From: JAFGXF01 sp963732595
GTDB lineage: Bacteria > Chloroflexota > Anaerolineae > Anaerolineales > Anaerolineaceae
Assembly (NCBI GenBank): GCA_963732595.1
Contig: CAVSZZ010000002.1
Location: forward strand, 2,046,001 to 2,110,000
DNA length: 64,000 nucleotides
Direction: 5' to 3'
Shown: positions 25,234 to 33,703 of the stretch, one piece after another
Layout: each line of letters starts with the position of its first letter
How positions within the stretch are numbered: the first letter of the stretch is position 1
Notes under the pieces: model-generated
Told to the model about the DNA's origin: nothing
What the model saw: the letters and a program-made list of their open reading frames with translations, nothing else
Databases searched by the model: none
Made by a program: the position numbers and the translations under genes

Positions 25234-26462
25234 TCCCGGCCTGCCAGCAGCTTTTCTTCCAGGGCGCTGAACAAGGCCGGCCAGTCATCCACCTGGCCTT
25301 CGCTGTCCCCATTCCGCACGATCACGATCTGGTTGGTCGGACAGATGAAAATATACTGTCCATGGGTACCGTAGGCGAAATACTCGATATGCCCATCCGG
25401 TAGCACCCGACCCCACCAATGGTATTTGTAATAACCGCCGGATTCCTTGAACTCGGTGAAGTCCATCCAGGGACGCCGGTCGGCGGGGTCGGGCAGCGTG
25501 GATTCCTCGACCCAGGCCTGCGGGATGAGCTGCTTGCCGTTCCACAGGCCTCCATTCAAGATCAACTGCCCGAAGCGGGCGAAATCGATCGAGCGGGCGT
25601 TCAAGCCGCTGGACATCTTCTCGAAACCGCCCACCCTGGAATCCAGCGACCAGCTGGCAGGGTATTCCATCCCCATCGGTTTCCACAGCTTCTCCTGCAG
25701 ATAGGTGGAGACGCTCATGCCGGTGGTGCGCTCGAGGATCAAACCCTCGAGGATGGGATGGTAATTGTTGTAATGGAATTTCTCACCGGGTCCTTCCCGG
25801 CTCGGTTTTACATTCAGCGCCAGCTCGCGCAGGTCCGGCATGTAGTAGGTGAGGGCATCATCGCTCATCCAGTAGAAAGGCGCCAGTGACTGTGCGTTCA
25901 TATACCGGATGCCGGTCGACATGTTCAACAGGTGCCGGATGGTCATCCCATCCAGCCCTCGCCCGGCCAGCTCCGGCAGGTATTCGACTACCGGATCATC
26001 GACTCCTTCGATCAAGCCTTCGTCGATGGCGATGCCGATCAGCGCGGAATCGAAAACCTTGGCAACCGAGAACGTGGTGTTGAGCGTATTACGCGAGGTC
26101 CCGTTGTAATAGCGTTCCAGCCGGATCTCATTATAGGAGGTGACGATCAGGGCGGTTGTGCCGCTGGCTTGCATGACCTCATCCAGGTCCCCGGTCAGCG
26201 CTTGACCCTGCCAGGTGTAATCGATGGTTTTAAAGAGCGAGTTGACCTCGGAGATTTCAAATTCCGAAATGGGCGCGTGGTTGAGGACGCTGCGCGCGGC
26301 GAAGCGCTGGATATCCCCGGTGTCGGTGCGTCCCCAGACGGCCATGCGTGCCATATAGATCACACTGCCGCCGGAGGTCATCATGCCCAGACCGAAAAAG
26401 ACGATGACCAGGATGGCTGCCCAGTTGATGAGCCGCCGGACCGTCGCAGGTTTCAAGCGCAT
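25230..26462 (-). CDS. Serine beta-lactamase-like hydrolase, membrane-anchored
   Basis: One N-terminal membrane anchor (about residues 13-37) precedes a class C/esterase-type beta-lactamase fold (Pfam beta-lactamase): TTFSVAKVFDSALIG holds the SxxK catalytic pair, FHYNNYHPILEGLI the YxN motif, and YGTHGQYIF replaces the KTG box. This family covers D-aminopeptidases, esterases and penicillin-binding-like enzymes; resistance is not implied. It overlaps the RluA-like gene and starts 2 bp after the aldo/keto reductase stop, so the genes are co-transcribed. Confidence 0.88.
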   Translation of the reverse strand: MRLKPATVRRLINWAAILVIVFFGLGMMTSGGSVIYMARMAVWGRTDTGDIQRFAARSVLNHAPISEFEISEVNSLFKTIDYTWQGQALTGDLDEVMQASGTTALIVTSYNEIRLERYYNGTSRNTLNTTFSVAKVFDSALIGIAIDEGLIEGVDDPVVEYLPELAGRGLDGMTIRHLLNMSTGIRYMNAQSLAPFYWMSDDALTYYMPDLRELALNVKPSREGPGEKFHYNNYHPILEGLILERTTGMSVSTYLQEKLWKPMGMEYPASWSLDSRVGGFEKMSSGLNARSIDFARFGQLILNGGLWNGKQLIPQAWVEESTLPDPADRRPWMDFTEFKESGGYYKYHWWGRVLPDGHIEYFAYGTHGQYIFICPTNQIVIVRNGDSEGQVDDWPALFSALEEKLLAGRD

Positions 26463-26464
26463 GG

Positions 26465-27436
26465 CTACCAGGCGTATGCTTCGGGTGCCTCACCACCCGG
26501 GCCGGGGAAGAGCCGGTCGATCTCTGCGATCGTGGCGGCCTTCAGATGGATCTTCAACGCCCTCAAGCTGCCGGTCAGCTGTTCGAGCGTCCGCGGACCG
26601 ATGATGGGCGCTGTGACGGCCGGGTTGGCCAGCAGCCAGGCCAGGGCCATATCACCGGGCTGCTCGCCCAGTTTTTTACACAGGGCTTCCCAGCCATCGA
26701 TCTGTTTTTTAGCCTGCTGGTACTCTTTGAGCACGTCCTCATCTGTACGACGGCTGCCGCTGACCTTGGCTGCCATGCCACCCAGCATGCCGCTGGCGAG
26801 CGGGCTCCAGGGGATCAGCCCCAGGCCGAATTCACGGCAGGCGGGGATCACCTCAAGCTCGATCGTGCGCGCGCGCAAGTTGTACAGACTTTGCTCGGCA
26901 ACCAGGCCCATGAAATGGCGCTCTTTTGCAGCCCCCTGGGCGCGGGCGATCTGCCAGCCGGCAAAATTACTGCTGCCGACGTACAACACCTTGCCCTGCG
27001 CTACCAGCGTTTCCATGGCTTGCCAGACTTCCTCCCAGGGCGCCGAGCGGTCGATGTGGTGCATCTGGTACAGATCGATATGGTCGGTGCCCAGGCGTTT
27101 CAGGCTGTCTTCACAAGCGCGCCGGATATGGAAGGCTGACAGTCCGCGCTCGTTCGGCCGTTTGCCCATTCTGCCGAAAACCTTGGTGGCCAGCACGACT
27201 TGCTCTCGGCGGCCGCCACCCTGTGAGAACCAGCGCCCGAGGATGCCTTCGGTAACGCCTTCGCCCAACTTCCAGCCGTAGACATTGGCGGTGTCGAAAA
27301 AGTTGATGCCCAACGCGAGGGCTTTATCCATGATCTTGAAGCTGTCGGCTTCACTCGTTTTGGGTCCGAAATTCATCGTGCCAAGGCACAGCCGGCTGAC
27401 CCTCAGCCCGGTCCTGCCCAATGTGGTGTATTCCAT
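26465..27436 (-). CDS. Aldo/keto reductase
   Basis: The 323-residue TIM-barrel protein carries NFFDTANVYGWKLGEG (catalytic Asp and Tyr), VLATKVFGRMG (Lys), DLYQMHHIDRSAPWEEVW (His region) and GSNFAGWQIARA, with a C-terminal NADPH-binding IIGPRTLEQLTGSL. It reduces aldehydes or ketones with NADPH. ATG 27436 follows AAAGGAG. A TATACT box lies about 26 nt upstream of the ATG, making this the likely first gene of the run down to 22438. Confidence 0.92.
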   Translation of the reverse strand: MEYTTLGRTGLRVSRLCLGTMNFGPKTSEADSFKIMDKALALGINFFDTANVYGWKLGEGVTEGILGRWFSQGGGRREQVVLATKVFGRMGKRPNERGLSAFHIRRACEDSLKRLGTDHIDLYQMHHIDRSAPWEEVWQAMETLVAQGKVLYVGSSNFAGWQIARAQGAAKERHFMGLVAEQSLYNLRARTIELEVIPACREFGLGLIPWSPLASGMLGGMAAKVSGSRRTDEDVLKEYQQAKKQIDGWEALCKKLGEQPGDMALAWLLANPAVTAPIIGPRTLEQLTGSLRALKIHLKAATIAEIDRLFPGPGGEAPEAYAW

Positions 27437-27510
27437 GTCGATCTCCTTTCCGGTTCGATTAAGTATAACGGATAAGACGGCCCAATTCCGGGGACGCTGA
27501 GGGGACTAAA

Positions 27511-27541
27511 TAAAAACCCGGATGCGATGGGTGCATCCGGG
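27511..27541 (-). terminator. Terminator of the first DegV gene
   Basis: On the minus strand a 9-bp stem (CCCGGATGC / GCATCCGGG, 7-nt loop) is followed by TTTTTATTT. It lies 25 bp after the stop. Confidence 0.88.
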
Positions 27542-27565
27542 AATAGGGTCAATCCATGGTGCAGT

Positions 27566-28408
27566 TCATTCCTGGACAAAGAAACTGACGCTGACCAGGT
27601 TGGGGCCGCCGTGCACAACGATGGCAGGAGGGACCTCATAAATGGGGATGTACTTAAAACCCAGCTTTTCCTTGTATTCGGCTGCCAATTCGTTTGCCTT
27701 GTCCATCGCCGTACATTGTGAGATCGACAACCAGGCATCCGGTGTTCTAGGACAGCCGTTATCGACCAGCTCCTTGAGACGCGACAGTGCAGCAATCTTG
27801 GTGCGCACCTTTTCGTAGGTTTCAACCTTGCCGTCCCGAATGGTCAGGATGGGTTTGATCTGAAGCACGGTGCCGAACAGGGCCGCAGCCCCGCCAATGC
27901 GGCCGCCTTTTTGCAGGTATTCGAGGGTGTCGACCAGGAAGAAACAGCGTTCGCGCGCAGTCATCGAATTGATACCGGCCACGATCCGGTCGGCATCCCA
28001 GCCGGCTTTTGCCCAGTAGAGCGCCTGCAGGATCATACTGCCGAGGCCGCCGGCGATTGTGCGTGAATCCACCACGCGGATGTCAGCATTTGGAAATTCA
28101 TTCTTGGCCACCCAGGCGGAGCGATAGGTGCCGCTCATTTCCTTTGAGGGGGTGATGACGATGACGGTATCCCCTGGTTTGCCCAGTTTCCGGAAGAGTG
28201 GAATGTAATCCTCGGGCGGCGGGGCGGCTGTTTTGGGTAGCTCCGCGGACAATTTCAATTTCTTGACGAATGTTTCCGTGTCAATTTCGCTGTCATCCCG
28301 ATAGCTCACACCCATGATCAGGATGACCTGACCGACGAAGGGGATGCCGAGTTTGTCCCTGATCGGTTTCGGAATACCGCACGTGGTGTCCGCAATAATA
28401 TGGATCAT
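27566..28408 (-). CDS. DegV-family fatty-acid-binding protein (copy 1)
   Basis: The 280-residue protein has the two-domain DegV fold: IIADTTCGIPKPIRDKLGIPFV, a substrate-binding stretch PAPPPEDYIPLFRKL..VIVITPSKEMSGTY, DSRTIAGGLGSMI, LVDTLEYLQKGGRIGGAAALFGT and IKPILTI. DegV/FakB proteins hold a fatty acid for phosphorylation by FakA in membrane-lipid synthesis. It is a close paralogue of the gene at 28636, but each has its own promoter and terminator, so they can be regulated separately. Confidence 0.92.
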   Translation of the reverse strand: MIHIIADTTCGIPKPIRDKLGIPFVGQVILIMGVSYRDDSEIDTETFVKKLKLSAELPKTAAPPPEDYIPLFRKLGKPGDTVIVITPSKEMSGTYRSAWVAKNEFPNADIRVVDSRTIAGGLGSMILQALYWAKAGWDADRIVAGINSMTARERCFFLVDTLEYLQKGGRIGGAAALFGTVLQIKPILTIRDGKVETYEKVRTKIAALSRLKELVDNGCPRTPDAWLSISQCTAMDKANELAAEYKEKLGFKYIPIYEVPPAIVVHGGPNLVSVSFFVQE

Positions 28409-28445
28409 GATTCTTCCTCTTAATTAACGATAAATAATGCACCTG

Positions 28446-28475
28446 ATTATAGCATCACGGGCCAATAATAATCAA
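28446..28475 (-). promoter_or_regulatory. Promoter of DegV copy 1
   Basis: TTGATT and TATAAT separated by 18 bp, with TG-C before the -10 (extended -10). Predicted leader about 30 nt with AAGAGGAAG near the ATG. Confidence 0.7.
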
Positions 28476-28576
28476 ATTGAAAACCCGCCAGGCAGTGTTC
28501 TTAATCCTTTTTGCAGAAGTAGTTCTTCCTAATCATAGCGATACCAGTGATGGAGCGACCTTATTCTTCTGGGGTT

Positions 28577-28613
28577 ACAAAAGAGACCGGACGCGCAATG
28601 GCAACCGGTCTCT
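28577..28613 (-). terminator. Terminator of DegV copy 2
   Basis: Stem AGAGACCGG / CCGGTCTCT with a 14-nt loop, followed on the minus strand by TTTTG; located 23 bp after the stop. Confidence 0.8.
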
Positions 28614-28635
28614 ATTCATCGTGTTTGAATGAAGG

Positions 28636-29478
28636 CTATACATCCGCAAAGAAATTAATACCGAGAACATTCGGACCGGTATTGACCACGATGGCCGGGG
28701 GGACCTCATAGATTGGGATGTACTTGAATCCAAATCTTGTTTTAAAGTAATTGGCCAGCTCATTGGCGGTCCCGGCTGCTGAACAATGTGATACGGCCAG
28801 CCAGGCTTCTGGCTTTCGCGGGCAGCCAAGCTCGACCAATTCCTTCACGCGCTCGAGGGCGGCGTTCTTCGAGCGGATCTTCTCATAAACCTCGACCTTG
28901 CCGTCCCGCAAAGTCAGGATGGGCTTGATCCCCATGATCGTCCCGAGCAGCGCAGCGGCCCCACCGATCCGGCCTCCTTTGCGCATATACTCCAGGGTAT
29001 CGACCAGGAAGAAGGTTCGCTCGCGGGCTGCCATATTGGTCACGCCGTTTGTGACCTGGTCGGCAGTCCAGTCCTGCCTTACCCAGAAGAGTGCTTGCAG
29101 GACGAGCGAACCCAGGGAACCGGCGATGGTTCCCGAATCGATGACACGGATATCGGCGTCAGGGAATTCCTGTTTGGCGACCCAGGCGGCGCGAAAGGTG
29201 CCGCTTATGGCGCGAGAGGGCGCGATCACGATCGCGGTATTCCCCGGACCGGCCAGTTGACGAAAGAGCGGAATATAGTCCTCCGTCAGAGGTGCTCCTG
29301 TCTTGGGTACCTCGGGAGATGATTTCATCTTTTTGAGTAGTGTGGGGAGGTCTATCTCCGTTGTATCACGATAGGATTGACCATCGATGATGACGAATTG
29401 AGAGATAAATGGGATACCCAGCTTGGTTCGTTCGCTGGCGGGGATCCCACAGAGTGAATCAGCGATGATATTGATCAT
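28636..29478 (-). CDS. DegV-family fatty-acid-binding protein (copy 2)
   Basis: Same length (280) and motifs as copy 1: IIADSLCGIPASERTKLGIPFI, APLTEDYIPLFRQL..AIVIAPSRAISGTF, DSGTIAGSLGSLV, LVDTLEYMRKGGRIGGAAALLGTIMGIKPIL. By eye roughly two thirds of residues are identical, so this is a tandem duplication. Different fatty-acid preferences, as for FakB1/FakB2, would be a natural reason to keep both; that is inference. No DAK-type kinase (FakA) gene is in the window. Confidence 0.92.
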   Translation of the reverse strand: MINIIADSLCGIPASERTKLGIPFISQFVIIDGQSYRDTTEIDLPTLLKKMKSSPEVPKTGAPLTEDYIPLFRQLAGPGNTAIVIAPSRAISGTFRAAWVAKQEFPDADIRVIDSGTIAGSLGSLVLQALFWVRQDWTADQVTNGVTNMAARERTFFLVDTLEYMRKGGRIGGAAALLGTIMGIKPILTLRDGKVEVYEKIRSKNAALERVKELVELGCPRKPEAWLAVSHCSAAGTANELANYFKTRFGFKYIPIYEVPPAIVVNTGPNVLGINFFADV

Positions 29479-29522
29479 GGCAAACGCCCGCTTCTCCTCC
29501 GTTAGACTTGCTGTTAGCCCAT

Positions 29523-29550
29523 ATTATAGTCCAATGTGATTTGAATACAA
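29523..29550 (-). promoter_or_regulatory. Promoter of DegV copy 2
   Basis: TTGTAT and TATAAT separated by 16 bp on the minus strand; predicted start about 29516, leader near 38 nt. Confidence 0.65.
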
Positions 29551-29924
29551 CCAACCCCCATGCGTCCACAGGCTGCGATGGGATTCAGGGATCCTGTCCT
29601 GGGATCGAACACAAAGAGAACTCCCTTGTCGGATCACCACAACCCTGAAATTAGGGATTGTGACCAAAATTGCCGGTGCCATGCTTCCCTGCGCTGGCAA
29701 GGGGCAATTTGAGCCGGAGTTGGCTTGTGGCTGTATGTCAGAGGCAGGCTATCTCAGTTCGTTTACATAAACATATTCCAGGCTGTATCAGGTACAATTT
29801 GGTCAGGTCAGCAAGTTCTTTATAGAGTGTTATTGATTGCCTTGGCTTTATTTTAAGAGCCCTGGCACGAATTGTCGTTTCGATAGTTAACAGCATATCG
29901 TGATCATCGTCGGAGAATTATTCT
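29551..29924. other. Gene-free region upstream of zwf
   Basis: No gene is supported. I see no confident promoter for zwf; TTGTCG (about 29870) with TATCGT 18 bp later is a weak candidate. No riboswitch or terminator is evident. Confidence 0.4.
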
Positions 29925-31430
29925 ATGAATCAAATCCAGGATGAGAACAAAGCGATCGATGGACCCGTTGCACTGGTGATTTTCGGGGTGACGGGCGATC
30001 TGACCCATCGAAAATTGCTCCCGGCGCTGTACGAACTTGCCCGCCAGGACAGGCTGCCGAAGCGTTTCAGCATCATAGGCTTTGCCCGCCGGGACTGGGA
30101 TGATCTTAAGTTAAAGGATGAACTTTCGGATGCAGTCCGGAAATATGCCCGCAATCAGCCCGTTAATGAAGAATTACTGACCAACCTGGTCGGCAATTGC
30201 TCCTACATCCAGTCCACCTTTGAAGAAACCCAGGGCTATCAGGAGCTGGCCAGGCGCCTGGGTAAGCTGGGGATTAACGACCGCTTGTACTACCTGGCAG
30301 TTCCACCTGAAAATTATGGCATCATCCTTCAACAGCTGGGTGAGGCCGGGCTTAATCGCCGCACACAAGGCTGGGAGCGCATCATCATTGAGAAACCCTA
30401 TGGGAATGACCTCGCCTCAGCACGCGCCCTTGAGAAGGAAGTGCACCGCGTGTTTCGTGAGTCGCAGGTTTACCGGATCGATCATTACCTTGGCAAGGAG
30501 ACTGTTCAGAATATCCTGGTATTTCGCTTTGCCAACGGTATTTTCGAACCATTATGGAATCGCAGGTACGTGGACCATGTCCAGATCAGTATGACAGAGA
30601 CAATCGGCGTGGAGTCCCGTGCGGCTTATTATGATACGGTCGGGGTGACCCGGGATGTTTTCCAGAATCACCTGCTTCAGCTTCTGACTTTGACTGCCAT
30701 GGAAGCACCGGTGATTTACCAGGCGGATGCCGTTCGGGATGAAAAGGTAAAAGTGCTCATGGCACTTCACCGCATGAACGCGTCGGAAGTGCATGCGAAT
30801 ACCTACCGCGCACAATATGGTGCGGGCATGATCGATGGGGTGGCTGTTCCGGCCTACCTGGTAGAGAAGGGGGTTAAGCCCGGATCTCTTACCGAAACGT
30901 ATCTGGCAGCTTGCCTGCATGTGGATAACTGGCGCTGGTCGGGTGTGCCGTTCTACCTGAGAGCCGGAAAGCGCCTGGCGGCTCGATCAACCGAGATCGC
31001 CATACAGTTTAAACAAGTCCCCATTTCGCTATTTGAATCACGCAATTTCGCCGGAAGTGCCCCCAACCTGTTGGTATTGAACATACAACCCGATGAAGGT
31101 ATTACCCTGAGCTTTGGAGCCAAGGCTCCCGGTCAAATCCAACAAATTGATCCGGTTGAGATGACCTTTAATTACAGATCCACCTTTGGCGGTGATCCAC
31201 CGGAAGCCTATGAGCGCCTGCTTTTGGATTGTATGATGGGTGATGCCACGCTATTCACCCGGACGGATGAAGTCGAACAAGCCTGGATGTTCACGGATGA
31301 CATCCTGCATGCCTGGCAATCGGATATCCTATCTGCTCTGCCACAATATCCATCCGGAAGTTGGGGTGGTGAGGGGGAGGATGCATTTATCGCCAGGAGT
31401 GGCCGCAGCTGGCATCAGATTTCACAATGA
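29925..31430 (+). CDS. zwf: Glucose-6-phosphate 1-dehydrogenase
   Basis: The 501-residue protein is the full family length. It has the NADP-binding VIFGVTGDLTHRKLLPALYEL, the active-site RIDHYLGKETVQN (substrate-binding Lys and catalytic His region) and LRAGKRLAARSTEIAIQFK. It oxidises glucose-6-phosphate to 6-phosphogluconolactone, the entry to the oxidative pentose phosphate pathway, in the cytoplasm. It stands alone: no 6-phosphogluconolactonase or gnd gene is adjacent. GGAG lies 9 nt before the ATG. Confidence 0.96.
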   Translation: MNQIQDENKAIDGPVALVIFGVTGDLTHRKLLPALYELARQDRLPKRFSIIGFARRDWDDLKLKDELSDAVRKYARNQPVNEELLTNLVGNCSYIQSTFEETQGYQELARRLGKLGINDRLYYLAVPPENYGIILQQLGEAGLNRRTQGWERIIIEKPYGNDLASARALEKEVHRVFRESQVYRIDHYLGKETVQNILVFRFANGIFEPLWNRRYVDHVQISMTETIGVESRAAYYDTVGVTRDVFQNHLLQLLTLTAMEAPVIYQADAVRDEKVKVLMALHRMNASEVHANTYRAQYGAGMIDGVAVPAYLVEKGVKPGSLTETYLAACLHVDNWRWSGVPFYLRAGKRLAARSTEIAIQFKQVPISLFESRNFAGSAPNLLVLNIQPDEGITLSFGAKAPGQIQQIDPVEMTFNYRSTFGGDPPEAYERLLLDCMMGDATLFTRTDEVEQAWMFTDDILHAWQSDILSALPQYPSGSWGGEGEDAFIARSGRSWHQISQ

Positions 31431-31495
31431 GCCCGGAAATAATCATATCGCCAGTTAAAATGAACTGACGATATTTCACAGTTCCTGGCGTTTGA

Positions 31496-32083
31496 TTAAT
31501 AAAGGCGGGACTTGCAGTTGGGGCAGTATTTTTCCGTGCGGCTGACGACGAACCCACAGTTAGAGCAGGTGGTCGGTTGGCTGCTGCCCATTGGCGCACC
31601 ACAGGCGAGACAGCGGGGTTGACCCACCGGGTTGGCCGTATCGCAATAATCACAAACCATTCTTTTCAGGCGGCGCGAGAGCTCCTGGCTGGCGCCCGTT
31701 GAGCGGGCGGCAGAGTCGATCACCCGCCAGGCCTGGTCTTTCATCTGGAGCGAGGAGACATCCTGGGCGATATCATCCAGGCGGCCGAGGATGTTAAGAG
31801 GTTTCAGGAAGGTTGCAATGGCAGACCAGCCCAGGCTGGCAGCCACACCCAGCCAGTCCTGCTCGCCCACCTTGACCATCACGCCGTCCGGCACCTGTTC
31901 AATGTCGACCGTCAGCGCGGTCTGCCCGCCGGATTGGCGAACCTCCCGCGTGGCGATCTGCACGACCAGGTGGTTGTCGCGGCCGTAGAGCTGGGTGCGC
32001 AGGTTGCCGCGGTTGTACTGTGCGGTCAATGCGCTGGCGATGGTTTCGGGGGTCAGGCTGCCGTGATAGATGCGTTCGTCCAT
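31496..32083 (-). CDS. Protein with tandem C-terminal zinc ribbons
   Basis: An N-terminal region of about 130 residues (ETIASALTAQYNRGNLRTQLYG..HLVVQIATRE) may form a small alpha/beta domain; the tail has two double-CxxC units, CDYCDTANPVGQPRCLACG and CSNCGFVVSRTEKYCPNCK. A weakly hydrophobic stretch (WLGVAASLGWSAIATFL) may touch the membrane. Function unknown; zinc ribbons suggest protein or nucleic-acid contacts. It has no Shine-Dalgarno, and a TATAAT box ends 7 nt before the ATG, so the mRNA is probably leaderless. Confidence 0.8.
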   Translation of the reverse strand: MDERIYHGSLTPETIASALTAQYNRGNLRTQLYGRDNHLVVQIATREVRQSGGQTALTVDIEQVPDGVMVKVGEQDWLGVAASLGWSAIATFLKPLNILGRLDDIAQDVSSLQMKDQAWRVIDSAARSTGASQELSRRLKRMVCDYCDTANPVGQPRCLACGAPMGSSQPTTCSNCGFVVSRTEKYCPNCKSRLY

Positions 32084-32090
32084 GGCTTGG

Positions 32091-32118
32091 ATTATAATCG
32101 GTTTACTTTTGAATTCAA
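32091..32118 (-). promoter_or_regulatory. Leaderless promoter of the zinc-ribbon gene
   Basis: TTGAAT-16-TATAAT on the minus strand; 7 nt separate the -10 from ATG 32083. Confidence 0.65.
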
Positions 32119-32166
32119 AAAATCATCCATCATGATGATATACGCTGAAAGTGGAACCGGGTTTCA

Positions 32167-32793
32167 ATGTTAAAAAACCGAAAACGTCCGATTATTTTCC
32201 TGCTGGCTGCCTCGCTGATCCTCACCCTCATGGGGACAACGATGTTGTTTGCCGGTGCCAAACCGGCGGCAGCTGCACCCGCACCCCAGTTGCCCACGGT
32301 CAACATGGCCACCGTCACTTCCACCCCATTTGGGCCGTACATCACCGTCAACCTGGACCAGGATCAGATCAATGTCCGTTCAGGACCATCGACGCTGTAC
32401 CCCAAGATCGGGGTGCTGCTGGCCGGGCAGACCGCGCCTGCCAAGGGCCGTAACGGTGATTGGATCCTGATCGAATATGCGGGCGTCCCGACAGGGATGG
32501 CCTGGGTCTACGGTCCACTGATCACGGTGACCGGTGGGGCCTTGCCGATCGTCGAACCGCCCCCCACACCAACGCCTCTGGTGACCGCCACCATCGATGC
32601 CACCCTGGCAGCCCAGTTCATCACCTCACCCGAATCCACCCGTCTGCCAACCTGGACCTCGGCACCGACCATCGCCATCCCGAAGTTCATTGATGAAGCG
32701 GGCGGTGGAAGTCTGCCGGTGGGTTGGGTCATCCTGGTGGCCGGATTACTGGGCATCATCCTGGGCTTGCTATCTCTGATCCAGGGGCGCTGA
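32167..32793 (+). CDS. Membrane-anchored SH3-domain protein
   Basis: A signal/anchor helix (about residues 9-30) leads to an Ala/Pro-rich stretch, a bacterial SH3 domain (ITVNLDQDQINVRSGPSTLYPKIGVLLAGQTAPAKGRNGDWILIEY..GMAWVYGPLI, about residues 60-120), a Thr/Pro linker, and a final membrane helix (GWVILVAGLLGIILGLLSLI) with a short basic end. The SH3 domain would therefore face outwards between two anchors. Role unknown, probably cell-wall contact. Confidence 0.78.
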   Translation: MLKNRKRPIIFLLAASLILTLMGTTMLFAGAKPAAAAPAPQLPTVNMATVTSTPFGPYITVNLDQDQINVRSGPSTLYPKIGVLLAGQTAPAKGRNGDWILIEYAGVPTGMAWVYGPLITVTGGALPIVEPPPTPTPLVTATIDATLAAQFITSPESTRLPTWTSAPTIAIPKFIDEAGGGSLPVGWVILVAGLLGIILGLLSLIQGR

Positions 32794-32814
32794 GATCGTT
32801 CGATAGAAAATGAT

Positions 32815-32837
32815 TCACCCCGCTGACAGCGGGGTGA
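32815..32837. terminator. Hairpin at the 3' end of two convergent genes
   Basis: Perfect 10-bp stem TCACCCCGCT / AGCGGGGTGA with a 3-nt loop. It serves the SH3 gene (followed by GCTTATTTAAG) while also encoding the last residues and stop of the esterase on the other strand. Confidence 0.65.
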
Positions 32838-33477
32838 GCTTATTTAAGAAGTCGGCGATGGATTGCAGGGTGATGGGTCCGGGAGTGTGGGCGACATCCT
32901 CTTCGACCCAGGTCACTCGTGCGCCGGCTTCGCCCAGCATCGGCAGGGCTCTACGCGCTTCTTCAATGTCGATGATATCGTCGCGGGTACCATGAGAGAC
33001 CAGGAAGGGGATATCCTTTAATCGGGTATCTGACAGGTCCAATCCGCGCGGGGCGTAGCCCGACAGCACAACCGCACGTGCCAGGCGTTTAGGGAAGAGG
33101 TGTGCCAGGACGTAGACCAGGGCGGCGCCCTGCGAGAACCCCATCACTGAAAATCGTGAGGCGTCGACACCGATTTCGCCAGCCCAGGAATCGATGCGCG
33201 CCACCAGGTCTTGGGCTGGAGCCAGGTTCTCCTCAAGCCGTGAGCGTCTTCCGAGTATTGTGGGACGCCAGCCGTACTCGCCCTCAGCCTTGAAGTAAGG
33301 TCCACGAGGCGCAATGATCCGGTAATCTTGGGGCAATCCGTCTGTGAGTTCCCACAGGCTGTTCTCGTTTTGACCCCAGCCATGGAGCAGTACCAAAAGG
33401 CGGTGAGGTGGGGGTAGACCGGGTTCGCGCACGGCCAGCACGCCGTCCGGTCGGGTCAGGATCATCAGTTCACTCAC
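32815..33477 (-). CDS. Alpha/beta-hydrolase, carboxylesterase/phospholipase type
   Basis: The 220-residue protein matches the short carboxylesterase family (abhydrolase_2): LLVLLHGWGQNENSLWEL (oxyanion loop), FSVMGFSQGAALVYVLA (nucleophile Ser in GFSQG), PFLVSHGTRDDIIDIEEAR (Asp) and VEEDVAHTPGP (His). It cleaves short-chain or lyso-lipid esters. GTG 33477 overlaps the end of the 77-residue membrane protein by 8 nt, placing it in an operon with a patatin-like lipase. Confidence 0.9.
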   Translation of the reverse strand: MSELMILTRPDGVLAVREPGLPPPHRLLVLLHGWGQNENSLWELTDGLPQDYRIIAPRGPYFKAEGEYGWRPTILGRRSRLEENLAPAQDLVARIDSWAGEIGVDASRFSVMGFSQGAALVYVLAHLFPKRLARAVVLSGYAPRGLDLSDTRLKDIPFLVSHGTRDDIIDIEEARRALPMLGEAGARVTWVEEDVAHTPGPITLQSIADFLNKLTPLSAG

Positions 33478-33703
33478 CCCGTGCCCTCCTGGCCAGGTGA
33501 TCGAGCACCCATATCACACCCAGCACCACCAGGACGGGAACCAGCGCCACACCGACACAGATCAGACCGCTGAGGGCCGCGCCGGCACCCCATATGAAGA
33601 AGATCAGTCCAAGGCCGACGACGATGAGCAGGACGAAGAAACCGATAAGGAGTTGCATGTCCGTTTGGCGGGCGTATTTACGCAGGTCCCTGATCAGGTT
33701 CAT
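33470..33703 (-). CDS. Small two-helix membrane protein
   Basis: Seventy-seven residues: a basic N-terminus (NLIRDLRKYARQTD), two membrane helices (about 18-40 and 44-66) and a basic end (LDHLARRARGE). It overlaps the patatin gene upstream by 4 nt and the esterase downstream by 8 nt, so translation is coupled. It may anchor one of the two hydrolases to the membrane; no family is recognised. Confidence 0.7.
   Translation of the reverse strand: MNLIRDLRKYARQTDMQLLIGFFVLLIVVGLGLIFFIWGAGAALSGLICVGVALVPVLVVLGVIWVLDHLARRARGE

Noticed and set aside
25230..26462. Antibiotic-resistance beta-lactamase
   Set aside because: SxxK and YxN fit the broad serine hydrolase family; no KTG box and no resistance context.
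25932..27281. 449-residue plus-strand open frame
   Set aside because: Antisense to the serine hydrolase and aldo/keto reductase genes, which carry SVAK and AKR catalytic motifs; low-complexity shadow.
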